Source: Scortum barcoo (lineage: Eukaryota; Chordata; Actinopteri; Centrarchiformes; Terapontidae). From it: a stretch of DNA of 64,000 nucleotides. Location of the stretch: contig CM041550.1 of assembly GCA_023238725.1 (NCBI GenBank), forward strand, positions 5,775,044 to 5,839,043. The letters run 5' to 3'. Both the position numbers and the translations under genes were made by a program. The notes beneath the pieces were generated by a model. That model was not told the DNA's origin and searched no databases. It saw only the letters and a list, made by a program, of their open reading frames with translations. Positions 25,380 through 38,381 of this stretch are shown piece after piece; position 1 is the first letter of the stretch, and each line of letters opens with the position of its first letter.

Positions 25380-27762
25380 ACTGCAGCACAGCAGCTTCAA
25401 AAATGCTCATACATGACAAAAAAGAAAAATTGGAAGAATCTTTTGCATATTATTCCATAATAAAAGATTAGTATAAGAGGATATTTCCTCATCTATTAAT
25501 GTCATTTAAAATCATTTTGGGAATAATCAGAGTGCTATAAGCTTAAGTAGTCTTGTGACAGATAGTAAGTAGACAGTCACAAAAAAACACACTCCATTTT
25601 CACTGCACACAATGAGCTTTATGGAGAAATCTTGGCCCCATGAAAATACTTTTTAACAACAACTACTACTTCATTTTAGTCCCATCTCTCTGTTTTCAAA
25701 GTCAATAACAGACAAATAACGCAATTCACAGTTTTCACGTGTATTAAATACTCAATTGCAAAATTGGAAAAAAAAAAACATGGTCTACAGGCATTCAATA
25801 TATCACCAAAGAGGAAGTAAAATGTGGCGTCATGCTGTGAAAATCATTACGAGAAGCTCACCTCTTACACATCTTAGCATTTTTTTAAGTCGTGGTGCAT
25901 TCAGGTGAATAAACCATCCAACAGAATAAGATACTGAAATGAAGAAAATCTACGCTGTCGAGTTGCAGTATGGAAAGTTCCCAAGAAGTACGCAAAACTA
26001 AATATTTGTAAGATCTACAGAGAAGTAAGAAGAGAATATATAATGCACTTTGTTTTTTATTTGCTGCTGATCCAGAAAATGTGTAGTAACCTTGCAAAGT
26101 TAAATCGATGCTTCTCGTAACACTGAGCAAAAGTGAACATTCAAAAGTCAAATTTAACGTTAAATCATGTGACGTTTCTCTCTGATAGCAGCTACAGAGA
26201 CACAAAACATTGGTTCACTCGGTGGTAAAATATTTGTTTTTTGTGAATACCATCTCATCCAGATTCACATAAATAGAGGCAGATAAATGCTGCTTCTGAG
26301 ACTTTTAATCTTGACAGGACAAGTTTTTAGGCGCATTTCATTTCTGTGCAGTCAATTTTTCTGAATTTAAATAAATATGGAGATAAATATCAATCTCTAA
26401 CAATTGATATATTGTTAGATATCCATATTGGATGTTTTATCACTCAAACTGTAAAGTGAGGTGGACCGAGGGTGTGAGCTGAGAACAGGGACAGAGAGCG
26501 AGAAGGAGACGGTGTCATAACAAGTGACGTGTGACACATTCATACTTTTATACCGTGAAGTAATAACGTGTTTCCAGGAGAGACTGTTCTCACAGTTTGG
26601 GAGTGTCGGTGGGAGCCAGCGGCGCTCTGCCCCTCTTGAATCGAGGTGGTATGTTCCCGTCACCGTCACCTGCAGGGCCGACACGGGAGCTTCAGTTAGG
26701 ATTATCATGACAACAAAGAAAACTCAGTGTTTTCTTACAGAGCAGACAGGTAAAACAATGTGTTACTGCCACATCAAAATACAATTACTCAACAAACCAG
26801 ATGTAATTTATCCAAACAACTTGAACAACAAATTGTTAGTTTGCCAATTCACATTATTATTGTCACTTTTAAACTATTATTATTAGTATTTATTTACATT
26901 TCACAGTTCACCTTCTGTGCTTTTTGAAACTGTGTTATGTAAAAGTTAGAAACAAAGCTCATCTGTCAGACGAATCTATAAAACCAAACACCACAACATC
27001 TTTCAGAAACTCAACCCGACAACACCAAACTCTCCTGAATGAGTCTGTTTGGTTTTAAAATGCATTTCCATGCACATGTTCATATTTTGTTACTGCGTTA
27101 GTCACTTCTGCTAAAGGTCAAAGGGCATCTCATTTGCACTCTAAAAAATATGTTGTCAAATGAATCTCAGACCTCCTCAGCAAGTGGTTTGTGGGATCGG
27201 ATCACAACGAATGACAGGACATTTACACTTGTATTTAGCACTGTCCGTTTGTAATCCAATCACCCGAGACACATTTTAAAACCAACTGTAAACAGTCGAG
27301 GTCCCCCTTGACAAAAATGAGCCATGAGACCTCCAACTCACGTCATAGTTAATTTATAGTTTAATTAAATGTTCATTTATTTGAGGATATTCATCATTTA
27401 AATTTCAACTGATATTTTAAAGGTCTTACAACTATGTTTTGAGATGGGGGTCTATCTACAGGGGCTTAAGAAATGCCAAAAGTGCCTTAAGGCCTGTGTT
27501 TAGTGTGTTTCGATCATTGTCCCCATTCACCGCACATAATATAATCTCTGTACTTCCTCTGTGATCACATAATAATGCTCTTTAATTCTGAGGGTCTGAT
27601 GCCAAAGACCAGACAGCTGGTCAATGAATTTTATTTTATGTACCCTAACAAGTATCCATGTTTAACAGAGGAGTTTTCTCTGTATATCCAAGATTGTTGG
27701 GACATATTATGGAAAAGTTGTGGATTCATGTTTTGCAAATGGGAGAAATTTGTTGCTGTCTT

Positions 27763-27905
27763 CAGTGGTAGAAGAAGTATTTAGATCCTTGATTGAAGTA
27801 CCAACATATTAATGTAGAAACAGTCCATTATCCATTACCCTCATATATTTGATTATTATTCAATCAGTCAATATATAAGCAGCATTTTACACTTGTGGCT
27901 GGTTG
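27763..27905 (+). repeat. Partial hAT-like MITE (5' end)
   Basis: It begins CAGTGGTAGAAGAAGTATTT, close to the family terminus, then AGATCCTTGATTGAAGTACC. The end is eroded after the AGCAGCATTTTACAC phrase. Confidence 0.6.
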
Positions 27906-29127
27906 TGGTGGATCTACTTTTTAAAATTTTATATTGGTAGTTTTCATCCAGTGGTTCAGGTTCGGTTGGGTCTCCTCCAGATGTTCTCAAGTTAAAAAGT
28001 TAATTAAGAGATGATTAATGGGAATGAAAAGAAGAAAAAACTAAATTCAGATGCAAAATCTGTATTATTAGTTACCTTTATTAGTAAAAAAGATAATAGA
28101 TAATTTGACTTATTTGGGCCTCAAATGGTATTAATTGAAATCAAACCAACAGAGAGAAGTCTAAGAGCTGCATGAACATCTGAAACATAAGGAGACGCTG
28201 CTTTTTATAGATTTGGGGTCAGGAGCTATATAGATTGGAAACCACCTCTTTAATATTTAGCGTTTGTTGCTTTTTGTAAAACTACTACAATGTGTGTGTT
28301 ACGACTGTCTGTAATAGATTTGACGTACTCCTTCACGGCCGCCCTGTAACCTATACCCGACTCTGACCCCACCGTTCAGCTGTGAAACGTGATCCTCCAC
28401 CTGTGATGGGGTGAGGGCTGCTTTTGGGGATGGTAGGAAGGCATTCGAGGGGGGAGGGAGCAGAGTGATGAACAGATTAGCAGACAGGCAGCCAAAGGGT
28501 GGGAACACTGGATTAATATAATTTGCTGTTAAACTGTTTTCACTGGGCAGATCTCTTTTATCTGAGCGGACAAATTTAACTCCGCTACTGCAACCAAAGA
28601 CGACTGTGAGCGCGCTGAGCTGCAGAGCCAAAGGGAGTTTTAATCTTAACGTATGGTTTGAAAATAGGATAGCAATCCAGATATCTGAGGATTGCTGAGG
28701 AGCAACGAAGAACCGGTCACTATTTAATGTCAATCCACAGCTGCATACCATTTAATAGTTCTCTAAAAACCTTCAAATCAAAACTCAGGTTAAGTTTATG
28801 AATTTGCAAACATATGTGTGTTTATTTTTCAATGCAAAAGATCAAGCATCCAGAGCTGCAGAGGCTCACGAGATAGACTGAATATCTCTTATGTAATGTG
28901 AGATTATAACTCCAACAACAGATGGAGTTTTCTACGTCAAAATTGCCAAATGGAAGTTCATGTTCTATAGCTTTTTTTTGTCTCTTAGCATATCTGCAGA
29001 TGTTCTACTAAAAGTACCATGTGGTGAGATGATCTTCTTATACTTTTTCCAAGAATATTATTCCAAGATTATTGTGAACCTCATCAATTGGGCTTTATTT
29101 CTGTGTAAGCATGAATATATTTGTCTA

Positions 29128-29600
29128 GTGGTGAAACAATTACTGAGGAATTTTACTGAGTTAAAAGCAGTAGTAAAAAATGTCATAATATAATAATTAC
29201 AAGTAAAAATTCTGCATTAAACGTCATACTTAAGTAAAAGTACATTAGTATTATCAACTAAATGTACTTTAAGTATCAAATAGAAAAGTATTTATTGTGC
29301 AAATTTCCCTTTTCAGTCTTACAATGTCGTAAGATCGTATTTATTATGATTGATTCTTTAACATTTTAATTTTATTGATGCTCAAGGTGAACTTCTTTAT
29401 TACATCTTTTTGTGTATGTACTGCCTAGTTTAATCCATAATAATTAATCATAGTTTATTTAAGATGATCATGTGTTTTGAATCTCACATATAAGTAAGTA
29501 AAGTCAAATAAATTTAGTGGAGTAAAAAGTGCATTATTTCCTTCTGAAATGTGATAGAGATGGAAATACTCAAAATGGAATTATCCAAAAAATGTACATC
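29128..29600 (+). mobile_element. Near full-length hAT-like MITE between pla1a and popdc2
   Basis: It begins CTAGTGGTGAAACAATTACT, then runs through ACAAGTAAAAATTCTGCATT, TACTTAAGTAAAAGTACATT and CTAAATGTACTTTAAGTATC, and ends around GGAAATACTCAAAATGGAAT. The order matches the copy at 49225-49620 in reverse orientation. No open frame. Confidence 0.6.
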
Positions 29601-30009
29601 AGGACTTTATTTTGAATAAACGTACGTCCTAACTTTCTATCATTGCATTTTCTAATGATTCACACTGAATTAAATATTGGACCTGTTTTATTGCCAGACT
29701 GATATTCTGGCAATAAAATGGTACTTTATTTGACAAACAAATCAGCAGAAAGTGAGTTTGTTCATGTTTGAGGTAACAAATAAGTTCCCAGTGTCATCCA
29801 CTGTACCTCAGGAGGGTACTGCCCCACTGCGCTGTAGCCCTCGAGGTGCAGATTTAGCTCATCATTTCTGACAGTGTTTGAAGTCGGGTTAGTAAGAATT
29901 GTGCACTGCAAGCCGCCCATGCACACACAGCGCCCCCCCACGCCCAGGTGAGGTACTTACATGTAGCTTAAGTGGTGACCCAGTGTGTTAGCTCCAGCAC
30001 CCTGCCCCT

Positions 30010-33000
30010 CTACCTCATATAATCCCTCTCACTGCCATAATCCGTTAAGGAGCCCGCCACATCGGCAAAGTCCTCCAGGACCAGGCTGGTGGAGTCCTCA
30101 CCAGAGGGCAGCTCGGGGTCTGACGCCCAGGGGTGCTGATAATGGTCCGGCTGGGGGGCCCGGGGCTCATCCAGGGTGGTCTTCCATGGTCCCTGCAAAT
30201 GTGGCTGGAGGGGCTGAGACTGAGCTGGATCGGACTTCTGGTAGGCCGGTGCCGGGTCTTCTCCCTGATGTTCAGTTTGTCGCTCCGCGGGGACGCCACC
30301 GTCGCTGCCGCTGCCACTGCCGCCACCGCTGCCGCTGCCCCCGCCCTCGGTGCTCTGCGAGGCGGGGGCCAGCACGCACGTGGTAGAGGCTGGGCAGGCG
30401 GATGTCCAGCAGCACGCCGCTCTTTATGTAGAGCTTGTTGTTGTTGAGGTTGTAGAGCTTCTCTGCAATGTCGTAGCCCAGCATGACGGAGAAGAGGCGG
30501 GCGATGTAGCGCTCCTTTGAAATCAGCAAGTAGAGGCGGCGGCGGCGCCACGAGATGTAGCGGGAGTCCACCTCTGCTGTCAGAGTCACCTGGGGAGTAA
30601 GAATGAAACACCTGTGTGTCAGTCTGTTGAGGGGACAATGAGGTTTTTCACCACTAGAAGCAGTATAGAGAAATGCTTTTGCAAGAGAGGGAAGAAGACT
30701 GCTAGCCAACATGGATGTAAGCAAAGTAAAATTTAATACATTTTAAAATTGTGCTTTTTTTCAAGGACACACATTCATCATTTGTTAGACACACAAGCAA
30801 CACTGACGGTAACTATAATTTTTGTTTGTTTGCAAAAACTTTAACCTTAACTTTACTCAGGGCAGATTTTGAACATCTTTTCCACTACGTCCTCAAGTCC
30901 TTTGTCCTTAATGTGACGTTAAAGGAACAGTTGGACATTTTGAGAAACATTTATTTGATTTATTGCCAATAGTTTGATGAATTTTAGTATAAAACTGCAG
31001 CCAGGAGGTCGTCAGCTGAACTTTGCATAGAGACTGACGGCAGGGAGAAACCTGGTTCTGTTCAAAATCTGCCTGCATGAACCAGAATCTATTTATCATT
31101 TAGTAATCAACACTTCTCCATTAGTGACAGCCCTGCTTGTATTTCTTTTATCTTACTGATTCAGTATCCAGCCTTCCTGTTTCAAACCCTGAATGTCCAA
31201 CATGACCTCCAGGCCTTGTTTCCACTTTAACTCAACCAATCTAAAGCAACAGGATATGTGAAAGACAAGAGGACAACTGCTTTCCCCTGTTCAACTTATC
31301 GGGCTGATGCAGAGTCCGATAGCCATGTCTGGTTTCTCCTTCCAAACCCTTCAAAGATGACACTTTGAGATAATTTAACATTTTACCTGGAACTTTCCTT
31401 CCTCGTTTGGTCTGAGAGACTCCCACTCTGGAGAGTCAAGGAACTGGTAGCGGTGGATGTAATGCAGGAACTGACCCTCTAAAGAAACATTGATCCTAAG
31501 AGAGAGAGACAGAGTGAGGTTAAAAAGAGAGACGGGGATTAAGAAGTGATAACAAGAGCTGGAGGTCACTTTGGAGTGCCAGTCTGAGAACTTGGAAGTA
31601 AATATTGAGCTTGAGTGTCTCTGCCAGGGCAGCTACGGACGGACTGAAGAGTAGCAGAGTAGAAAGCTTTATTTTAAAAAGAATAACTTACACAGATCTC
31701 ATTTAGCCTTTACTTCATCTTACATCTTAAAAAAAAAAATCTCTCTTTACATGTGGCAACTGTCTTTATTGTGTGTTTGTTCTCCAAGACATCAGTTGAT
31801 TGTAATACAGGCGCTTTGGAAGGATAAAATAATCACATTTTAATAAAAATCTAATTGAAAGTTACTATAAACTGATGGAGGAAATGTAAAATGTAGAACC
31901 TGACAATCACAAACAGGTGAACAGTCTAAATGACACTGGATTTGTGTATTCAGATGTGCCTATTAGAGAGATTATCCACCATTTGGAGCCTTTCTTAGAA
32001 TCACTTTAAACTACTAGAAGTCTTAATTTAGACTCTTTCTAACAATAAGTGTTAATTAACAGCTGTTTTGCTGTGTATTATAGTGTTAATTACCCCACAG
32101 GGCCCTTACCCTGTCGGGGATAAGGATTTCCACCGGAGAGCCCCGTGCTAAAAATGTCACCGTGCAGCTGATACATGTGGAAAATACACTACATGACCAA
32201 AAGTTTGTGGACGCCCCTCGTCTTTTGCTCGTTTCTCTGGTGTCATTTCATGGAAATCTTAACATAAAGTAATATATGAGACAACAGTGTGCTTCCAACT
32301 TTGTGGCAACAGTTTGGTGAAGACCTTTTACTGTTTGAACGTGACGATAAATGTGTGCACAAAGTCCGGTCTATGAGGAAATGAGGTTGGTGTGGAGGAA
32401 CTCAACCCCATCCAACACATCTGGGATGAACTTAATGCTCATGTGGCTGATTTGGAGCAGATCCTTTTAGCCACCTTTCAAAGCAGATGATTTGTAAATG
32501 TAGTTTTTGAATAAAATGTTCCCACGTCCGCATACTTGTGGCCATTTATGGAAGTCATACCAACCTACTGATTAATGGAAATGTCTTAAGTGTAAAAAGT
32601 GTAAAAAGTGCTTACAGTTAAATAGGAAACGATAATGACATCCACCAAAATCATTATTAGCTTTTTGTTTGCTTGTTTGTTGTTCTGAATTTGGTCGGTG
32701 CACTGAGCTGTCAGCAGCACGGCCAACATTTAATTTAAGGTAAGAGGAGCAGTCAGCGTCCACTCCTGTCCCAAGTACAAAGATATCATTTAACCAGCTG
32801 GCAGCATGCAGAGGGACGGCACACTGATGAGTCACGGACAAAAATACTCTGTTTACAACATTTCTCTTGTGCTGGCTCCAGGACAGTCTAATGAAACTCC
32901 AACGCAGCTCCTCTTTGAGACTGTTTGGATGAAGAAGACACATTTCCGGTGACGGTTACACGCTGCCAACAGCATGAATAGATCAGAAATAGGAATCTAA

Positions 33001-34579
33001 ATCTGCAGGAGCCAGTTAATATGGAGGCTTTCTGTAAAACAATGTGCGTTTTTCTATCACCACAACAGGAATTAAAACCATTGAATATTAATATACCTGT
33101 GATATAAATGAGTGACTTTTCTTTTAGTCTTAAAGTCTGTGACACTAAAACCTGCAACATATACTATTGTGGATGTAGTACTGTGTCAAAAAAATGGGAA
33201 AGTAAGAAATAACTACCTTTCTTTCTTGTACACAACTCACATACAGGAGGTAAATGCAGTAACATGAACATCTGTACAGCTTTGCAATAGTTTTCAGTTT
33301 TGGTGTAGTTGAAGTATTTGTACGTAAGTTGAATATTTCCTTTAAGTGCTAATTCAGCTCCACAACATTGCAGAGGGGAAAATGTACTTTTTGTTTCTCT
33401 GCATATATCTGACAGCTGTAGGTGTATTAGGACATTACATTTTTTAGTTTTATTCATGAAATGCATGAAGAAAGTATGTGGAGAAAGTATGAGTAAAATA
33501 TGCCTAACCTTGACCAACTTATACGATCACAATAATACAATAATATGATGTAAAATACACAAAATGAATACTGTAAATTTAGACAAGTGATGTTGAAGTG
33601 TACCAGGTGTGTCCAGTACAATGTGAAATCACTGTTGGGTGTTGTACTTTAATTTAAGGCAGCTACGACCAATATTTTAATATTAGCGATGGATCAAAAA
33701 ATTATGTTTAAAGTAAAAGCTGACCAGCTGGTGAACACAGTGAAGAGATTAGCATCTGAAGAGATGATATTTCCCTCAGGAGATGATGGAGACCAAAAAC
33801 TGAGCTAAAAAAGTGGGTAAATATTGGACTTGGACTATTTCCTTAAGTGGCCATAAACACGGCTCCAAATGGCTGCTGGATGTGTAAATAAGCAGCTGTG
33901 GTGCACCATATTACGTTCAAAGGTGATAATACTGTATGTGAGCCTCCAAAAAGCAAAATCAAATGAGTTTTGCAGGTTTAAGGATTTTTTTTACATCTTG
34001 GTAGTGGTGTTTTTGTATTTTTTTTGTATTTGTTTTGCATTATGTAATACAGGTGTGTACACACACACACTCAAACACTCCCCACCTCCCAGACAGCAGA
34101 AAGGAGAGCTGGTCGATGGGCGTCTTGCCCTCCACGGCGTATGTCTCTCCCGCCTTCAGCTCTACCACCTTGTTCTCGAAGGCGCTAGCGATCTCCTTGA
34201 ACACGTGGACGGGCACGCTCAGCGGCAGGTAGACCGCCTGGTAGAGCGAGTTCAGCTCCTCGCTGCGTATGCCCTCCTGGAGCAGCCGGTACAGGAGGTG
34301 GCAGATCTGGGCCAGGCAGGCCAGCAGCAGGAGCAGGTTCCAGGTGAAGACGTCCAGGCCGCACATCGTCATCCAGCCCCACAGGGTCAGGCACGTGAAG
34401 GCCGGGGTCAGGAAGCCGAAGATGAAGAGGCACCCGTAGGCCCCGCTGCCCCCCATGTAGCCCAGGAACAGGAGGGTGTTCCCCAAATGGTACATGGCTC
34501 CCTCTGTGCTGTTGACCCATCCATCGCACAGAGGGGCAAACAACAGGCTGTCCAGCAGAGTCGAGTTGTCCGCGCTCAT
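30010..34579 (-). CDS. popdc2: Popeye domain-containing protein 2 (apparent 4-nt duplication in last exon)
   Basis: Three coding exons on the minus strand: 34579-34086, 31495-31387 and 30589-30010. Popeye proteins are cAMP-binding membrane proteins of heart and skeletal muscle that modulate pacemaking and TREK-1. The N-terminus has two NST glycosylation sequons (N5, N23) and three hydrophobic segments (about 30-52, 54-70 and 75-97). The Popeye domain follows, with its signature DSPEWES (185-191) and FQVTLTAE (200-207), which form the cAMP phosphate-binding site. The frame is open to LPSLYHV (266-272). There the bases CACG occur twice in tandem (30373-30380). Read literally, the protein ends after 34 unrelated residues at about 306 aa, near 30272. 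Reading past the duplication gives a Ser/Gly-rich tail ending DYMR at 30010, about 392 aa, and matches the family (YHVL, then P). A CTCTCCAG acceptor just upstream of the ATG suggests a 5' UTR intron. Confidence 0.9.
30921..31115 (+). repeat. Dispersed teleost repeat (AAAGGAACAGTTGGACATTTT type) in popdc2 intron 2
   Basis: It begins AAAGGAACAGTTGGACATTT and continues through GCAGCCAGGAGGTCGTCAGC, TTTGCATAGAGACTG, and AAATCTGCCTGCATGAACC. This is the order of a very common non-coding fish repeat that I know from memory. No coding frame. It lies in the intron between popdc2 coding exons 2 and 3. Confidence 0.6.
32186..32551 (+). mobile_element. Degenerate Tc1/mariner-type element in popdc2 intron 1
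   Basis: The 5' end (CTACATGACCAAAAGTTTGT, then GGAC) is the imperfect inverted repeat of the 3' end (GTCCGCATACTTGTGGCCAT ...). The family terminus CACTATATGGACAAAAGTAT is typical of fish Tc1-like elements. Near 32398-32440 the plus strand encodes LNPIQHIWDEL, a decayed copy of the LNPIEHLWDEL motif in the DDE transposase C-terminal region. The element is only about 366 bp and cannot encode a transposase. Confidence 0.75.
33310..33430 (-). repeat. hAT-like MITE fragment in popdc2 intron 1
   Basis: It contains TACGTAAGTTGAATATTTCC, CACAACATTGCAGAGG, AATGTACTTTTTGT and ATATATCTGACAGCTGTAG, interior phrases of the family in order. Faint similarity continues beyond. Confidence 0.5.
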
Positions 34580-37500
34580 GTTTGAAACTCTACAAGCTGG
34601 AGAGGATTTTGATGCACAAAAACAAACAAAGTAAAAAAAAAAACGTCTTATCCAATAAAACTTGGCTCTATTTCTGTCCCGTCAACAGCTGCAAGTGGAT
34701 GTTTCGTTTGAATAAAAAGCTTGGATCAAAAATAAACAGCTATCACTGAGCAAAAATGTCAGAGGTAAATGTTTGTTCCCTTGGCGTGCTGCGGAAAGTT
34801 CTTCAATGTGAAGAAGTTCTCAGGGCTCTGTTTGTTATAGAAACACAGCTGGAATGGGTTTCTTCTTCTCTCATCGTGCGTCCCTTCCCCTCTCTCTCTG
34901 CTCTTCTCTTCCTTTCCGAGGCTTCCTGTCGTCTCTCTCTTTCGCTGTGCTTCTCACCCGCCGGCCTGCACTGCAGAGCCAACAGCTGGAGGAGAAGGGA
35001 TCAGGGAGGGTGTGGGGTGTTTTTTGGGGGGGTGGGGGGGCGTTGATAGAGCCCTAGAAGGATAACCATGTTTGGAATTGAAACCCAAGGAGGAAAGAGT
35101 GGTGGACAGAAAGCAGGCCTGCTACTTAACATAACAGAAAGAGAGAGGGAGAGCGAGAGAGGCAGGAAACGGGAGGGAGGAGAGGGACTATGACAAATAT
35201 CTCTGATGTGTCACACACAATTTTTTAAAAAATAATCCCCCCCACTGGGAGCTACAACGCAGCTCTTTCTTCGACCAAACTTTATGAGTCCAGTTTACTC
35301 TTAGCAGAGCAGCCTGTGCATATTTGGAGACACTGAAATAAGCAGGGTGACAGCGTAGGTCAGATTTCAGGTATAAACACCCACCAACGCCACCGCCTCA
35401 CATATCCGGCTGTCCTCTCAGCCGGGACGACTCGCAGCTCACAGTCGATCTTTTTCTCTGTCCTGCTTTATTTTTTTATTAGAGGAAGACAATAAACAGA
35501 CACCATAATAAAAGAATACATACTGTCAAAGTAAAAGAAATATAGATGTAAAGGTATATTAAGCAACGTGATGGTCCCATTCAGAAGCCAGAGACCTTCA
35601 TTTACACAAATGAGCCTGCATTCGTCTGCTGGAGACTGAAGATGTCAGATTTAAGAATATTCAGGAGGAAAAGAGATTTAATGAGCAAATGAGAAATTAA
35701 ACACACATTTTTAAGTAATGTATTGATATTGTAAGTACTAATTAACTTAATTCATTTATAAAGTCATGAAAAATTTTGGTGTGCAAATGACAGAAAAGTT
35801 TTTATTTAGTCTTGGGTTTAGTTTTTATTTAAGATTTCCATCACACATGCTGTATTGCTCATTTTTATTTGTACAGTTTTGTTGTAGAAAGTCTACAAAT
35901 CTGAACATTTAAATAGGTATTTATTACATATTGGTATATTTGGGATCTTAGATTTGCAAGAATCATTTGAAAACAAATGCACTTTGTTGTGGATCAAATA
36001 TCACTTTAAGTACTAATACTGACCAATACTGACTGGACTTATGTGTATGCATAACACAATAATTAAAAATTATCATTAAAACAAGCAGCAGATGATGCAA
36101 TATAAAGTCTTATCTTAGCTGATGTCGACAGGAGACTGTGTAAGACTATGTAAATTCTGCCTCATTATGAAAAGAGATTAGTATTTTATAATAATTTACG
36201 CTCACTAAATTTGCATCATTGCATTCATCCACCTTACTGCCATCAGCAAATTAAAGCCCCTTGAGGCATATTTATGATATCAGGCTTAAAACTGAATAAA
36301 TCAGGGGTTCATTAGGCTGCCTTGGTGATGCCTGAATGCAAACACTGAAAAAAACAACTGTCTTTGGAAGTTTCATTACAGTATTGTTACCAACTTCTTT
36401 GGTAGTGTTAAAATTCATAAACTCAGAAAGTGGTGACCAAGATATCTTTAAAAACCTGGCAAAGTTATTCAAATCTACAGAAAAAACCCAAACACAAAGG
36501 GTCTGTAAATGTCTGAAAGCGTAAAATTGGTGCTCTGCAACATCTTAGTCTCTAAAAGTAGCAGTCTTAGAGATGGATAGGAGTGAATTTAGGTGCTTGT
36601 TAAGGCATGATGGTAACAATGACATGGTTTTACAGCTTTTCATACCAAATATTCTGCTAGAAGGTGAACATAACAGATCATACTTCATATAGATGCAACT
36701 ACAGAAAAAAATACATTAAATAAACACTACTTTGCATGATTGAGTAGTAGTAAAGTAGTTAACGCTGCTGTAGAGTAACATTTCCAGCAGATTATGTGAA
36801 TGTGTGAAGCTTTATGTCCTCTGCCAGGCACACTTCAGCCTGAGTGACACACTACAGAGGAAGAATGCAGATATGCCAAGTATTGACTTTGCAGGGGCAG
36901 GAGTTATTTTTAAGCCTAAGTGCATACCAGGGACGGCAACTGCAGCGAGCCACTGTTCACCCAGAGAACGAACCTTCGATACAGAAACATTAATTCTTTC
37001 TGAAATACTTTAAGCAACTCCAAAATAAAGACAATGGAGTATTATTGCATAGGACTTTTATTCAGATTCACATTTCTCAAAATCAGACTTAAAAAAAAAA
37101 AGGAAATTCACAGAAAGACAATTCATCCATCAGTGCCTCAACACCACATTTCCCTTCCAGTCAAGGTATAAATAAGAGGGGAAAAGGAGGAAATATCCAG
37201 GGTCATCTTCAACTTATACAGCAACTCACTGCAGGAGAAAGAAACAGACACAATGAGCATTTCACATTTCACTTCCTGCCTCCTTAAAGACTTCTCCTTT
37301 ACAGGCGAAGATAAAGGCATTAAGCCAACAGCCTGCTGAAACGTGAGCTGAGCCGCACTGCTTCAGGCGTGTTTTGTGTGGTCGGGTAAATAAAGATACT
37401 TGCTCTGCCCCTCCCTCACCCCCCTCCCATCTCTGCCCTCTGTTACATGATGTTCTAGTCAGATACTGCAGTTCGTGCACAACAAATGGATGAAACCTGC

Positions 37501-38381
37501 AATAGCCAGGAGAAACAAATGACCCACTGCGGAGAAAGTACAGCTGTATACAAGCAAAATACCTCTAATACTGCAGATCGCTCCGGTTTAATTATAAATT
37601 GAGCATTTGTGGGTCACAGAAAGGTCAGGCGCTCATTTACACACCAGAGTGACTCAATTCAAGTTGCTTTTAGGTTGTCAGGATACGTTTAGCAGCGGCC
37701 TGTAAATTCTGCAGTGGGTCATCAGTTTTAATTTATAGGCAACGAATGAAATAACGACCAAATAAGAGCAGACAGTGTAGAAATGAGAATGGGTTGGCAG
37801 ACAGCTAGTCGATCGAGGAGATTTGCTTAATTTGACCAAGTGTACTGGATTAGAACTGCAGATTACACTTTTAATTTACAAACCCAAGCATTAATTGTGC
37901 ATGTCAAGGGTCAAATTTCTTTTTAGCAGGTATTTGGTCTAGTCAGACTTCCACTAGGTGATTTTAATGCAAACTGAAGGTCAAATTAATGTTTCAAAGG
38001 CAAAGTATGACCCCAGGGAAATCTCTTATTAGTATCACAATATTAACGTAATTTTCAGCAGTCACACCAAAAATATTTACATACCAGTTTTAGGTTAAAA
38101 AATTATAATAACTTTAAACAGTAATCTGGCACCAACCCTGGTTTTATAGTACCGATTCTGCTTTATTAAATGTGTGCCAGAGCTCACTGTTGTCCTTTAG
38201 TTCAGTTTGTACCAAACAATGGATGAATCAGTAACTGCTGAGAGATATAAGTGACCCAAAACACAAGATTAAAATGCAAAAAAAGGGGATGGGAAAGTTC
38301 ACTAAAAGCTACCTGTGTGAGCATGTGCATGTCTGATGTCTGGACTGGATACTTACCACACAAACACACAAAATGGAGTAG
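34580..38381. other. popdc2 upstream region and intergenic space to cox17 3' end
   Basis: The popdc2 5' UTR and promoter should lie in the first kilobase, which has pyrimidine-rich and GC-richer patches (34860-35050) and a purine-rich tract at 35130-35190. The rest is AT-rich. A TTTATT at 38162-38167, read as AATAAA on the minus strand, is a candidate cox17 polyadenylation signal about 215 nt past its stop. I see no gene here. Confidence 0.5.

Larger units (their letters stand above)
24868..30009. other. pla1a 3' UTR and 5-kb gene-free interval before popdc2
   Basis: The pla1a 3' UTR probably ends near AATAAA hexamers at 25301, 25352 or 25374. Beyond it the interval is AT-rich and holds two MITE copies (27763-27905 and 29128-29600) and a 13-bp hairpin at 29686-29718 whose left arm gives AATAAA on the minus strand, possibly the popdc2 polyadenylation signal. 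A 150-codon open frame at 28299-28751 (-) has no recognisable domain. No splice-consistent gene is seen. Confidence 0.5.

Noticed and set aside
33869..34585. 238-codon plus-strand open frame
   Set aside because: It is the antisense of popdc2 coding exon 1. The minus-strand product is a clear Popeye protein.
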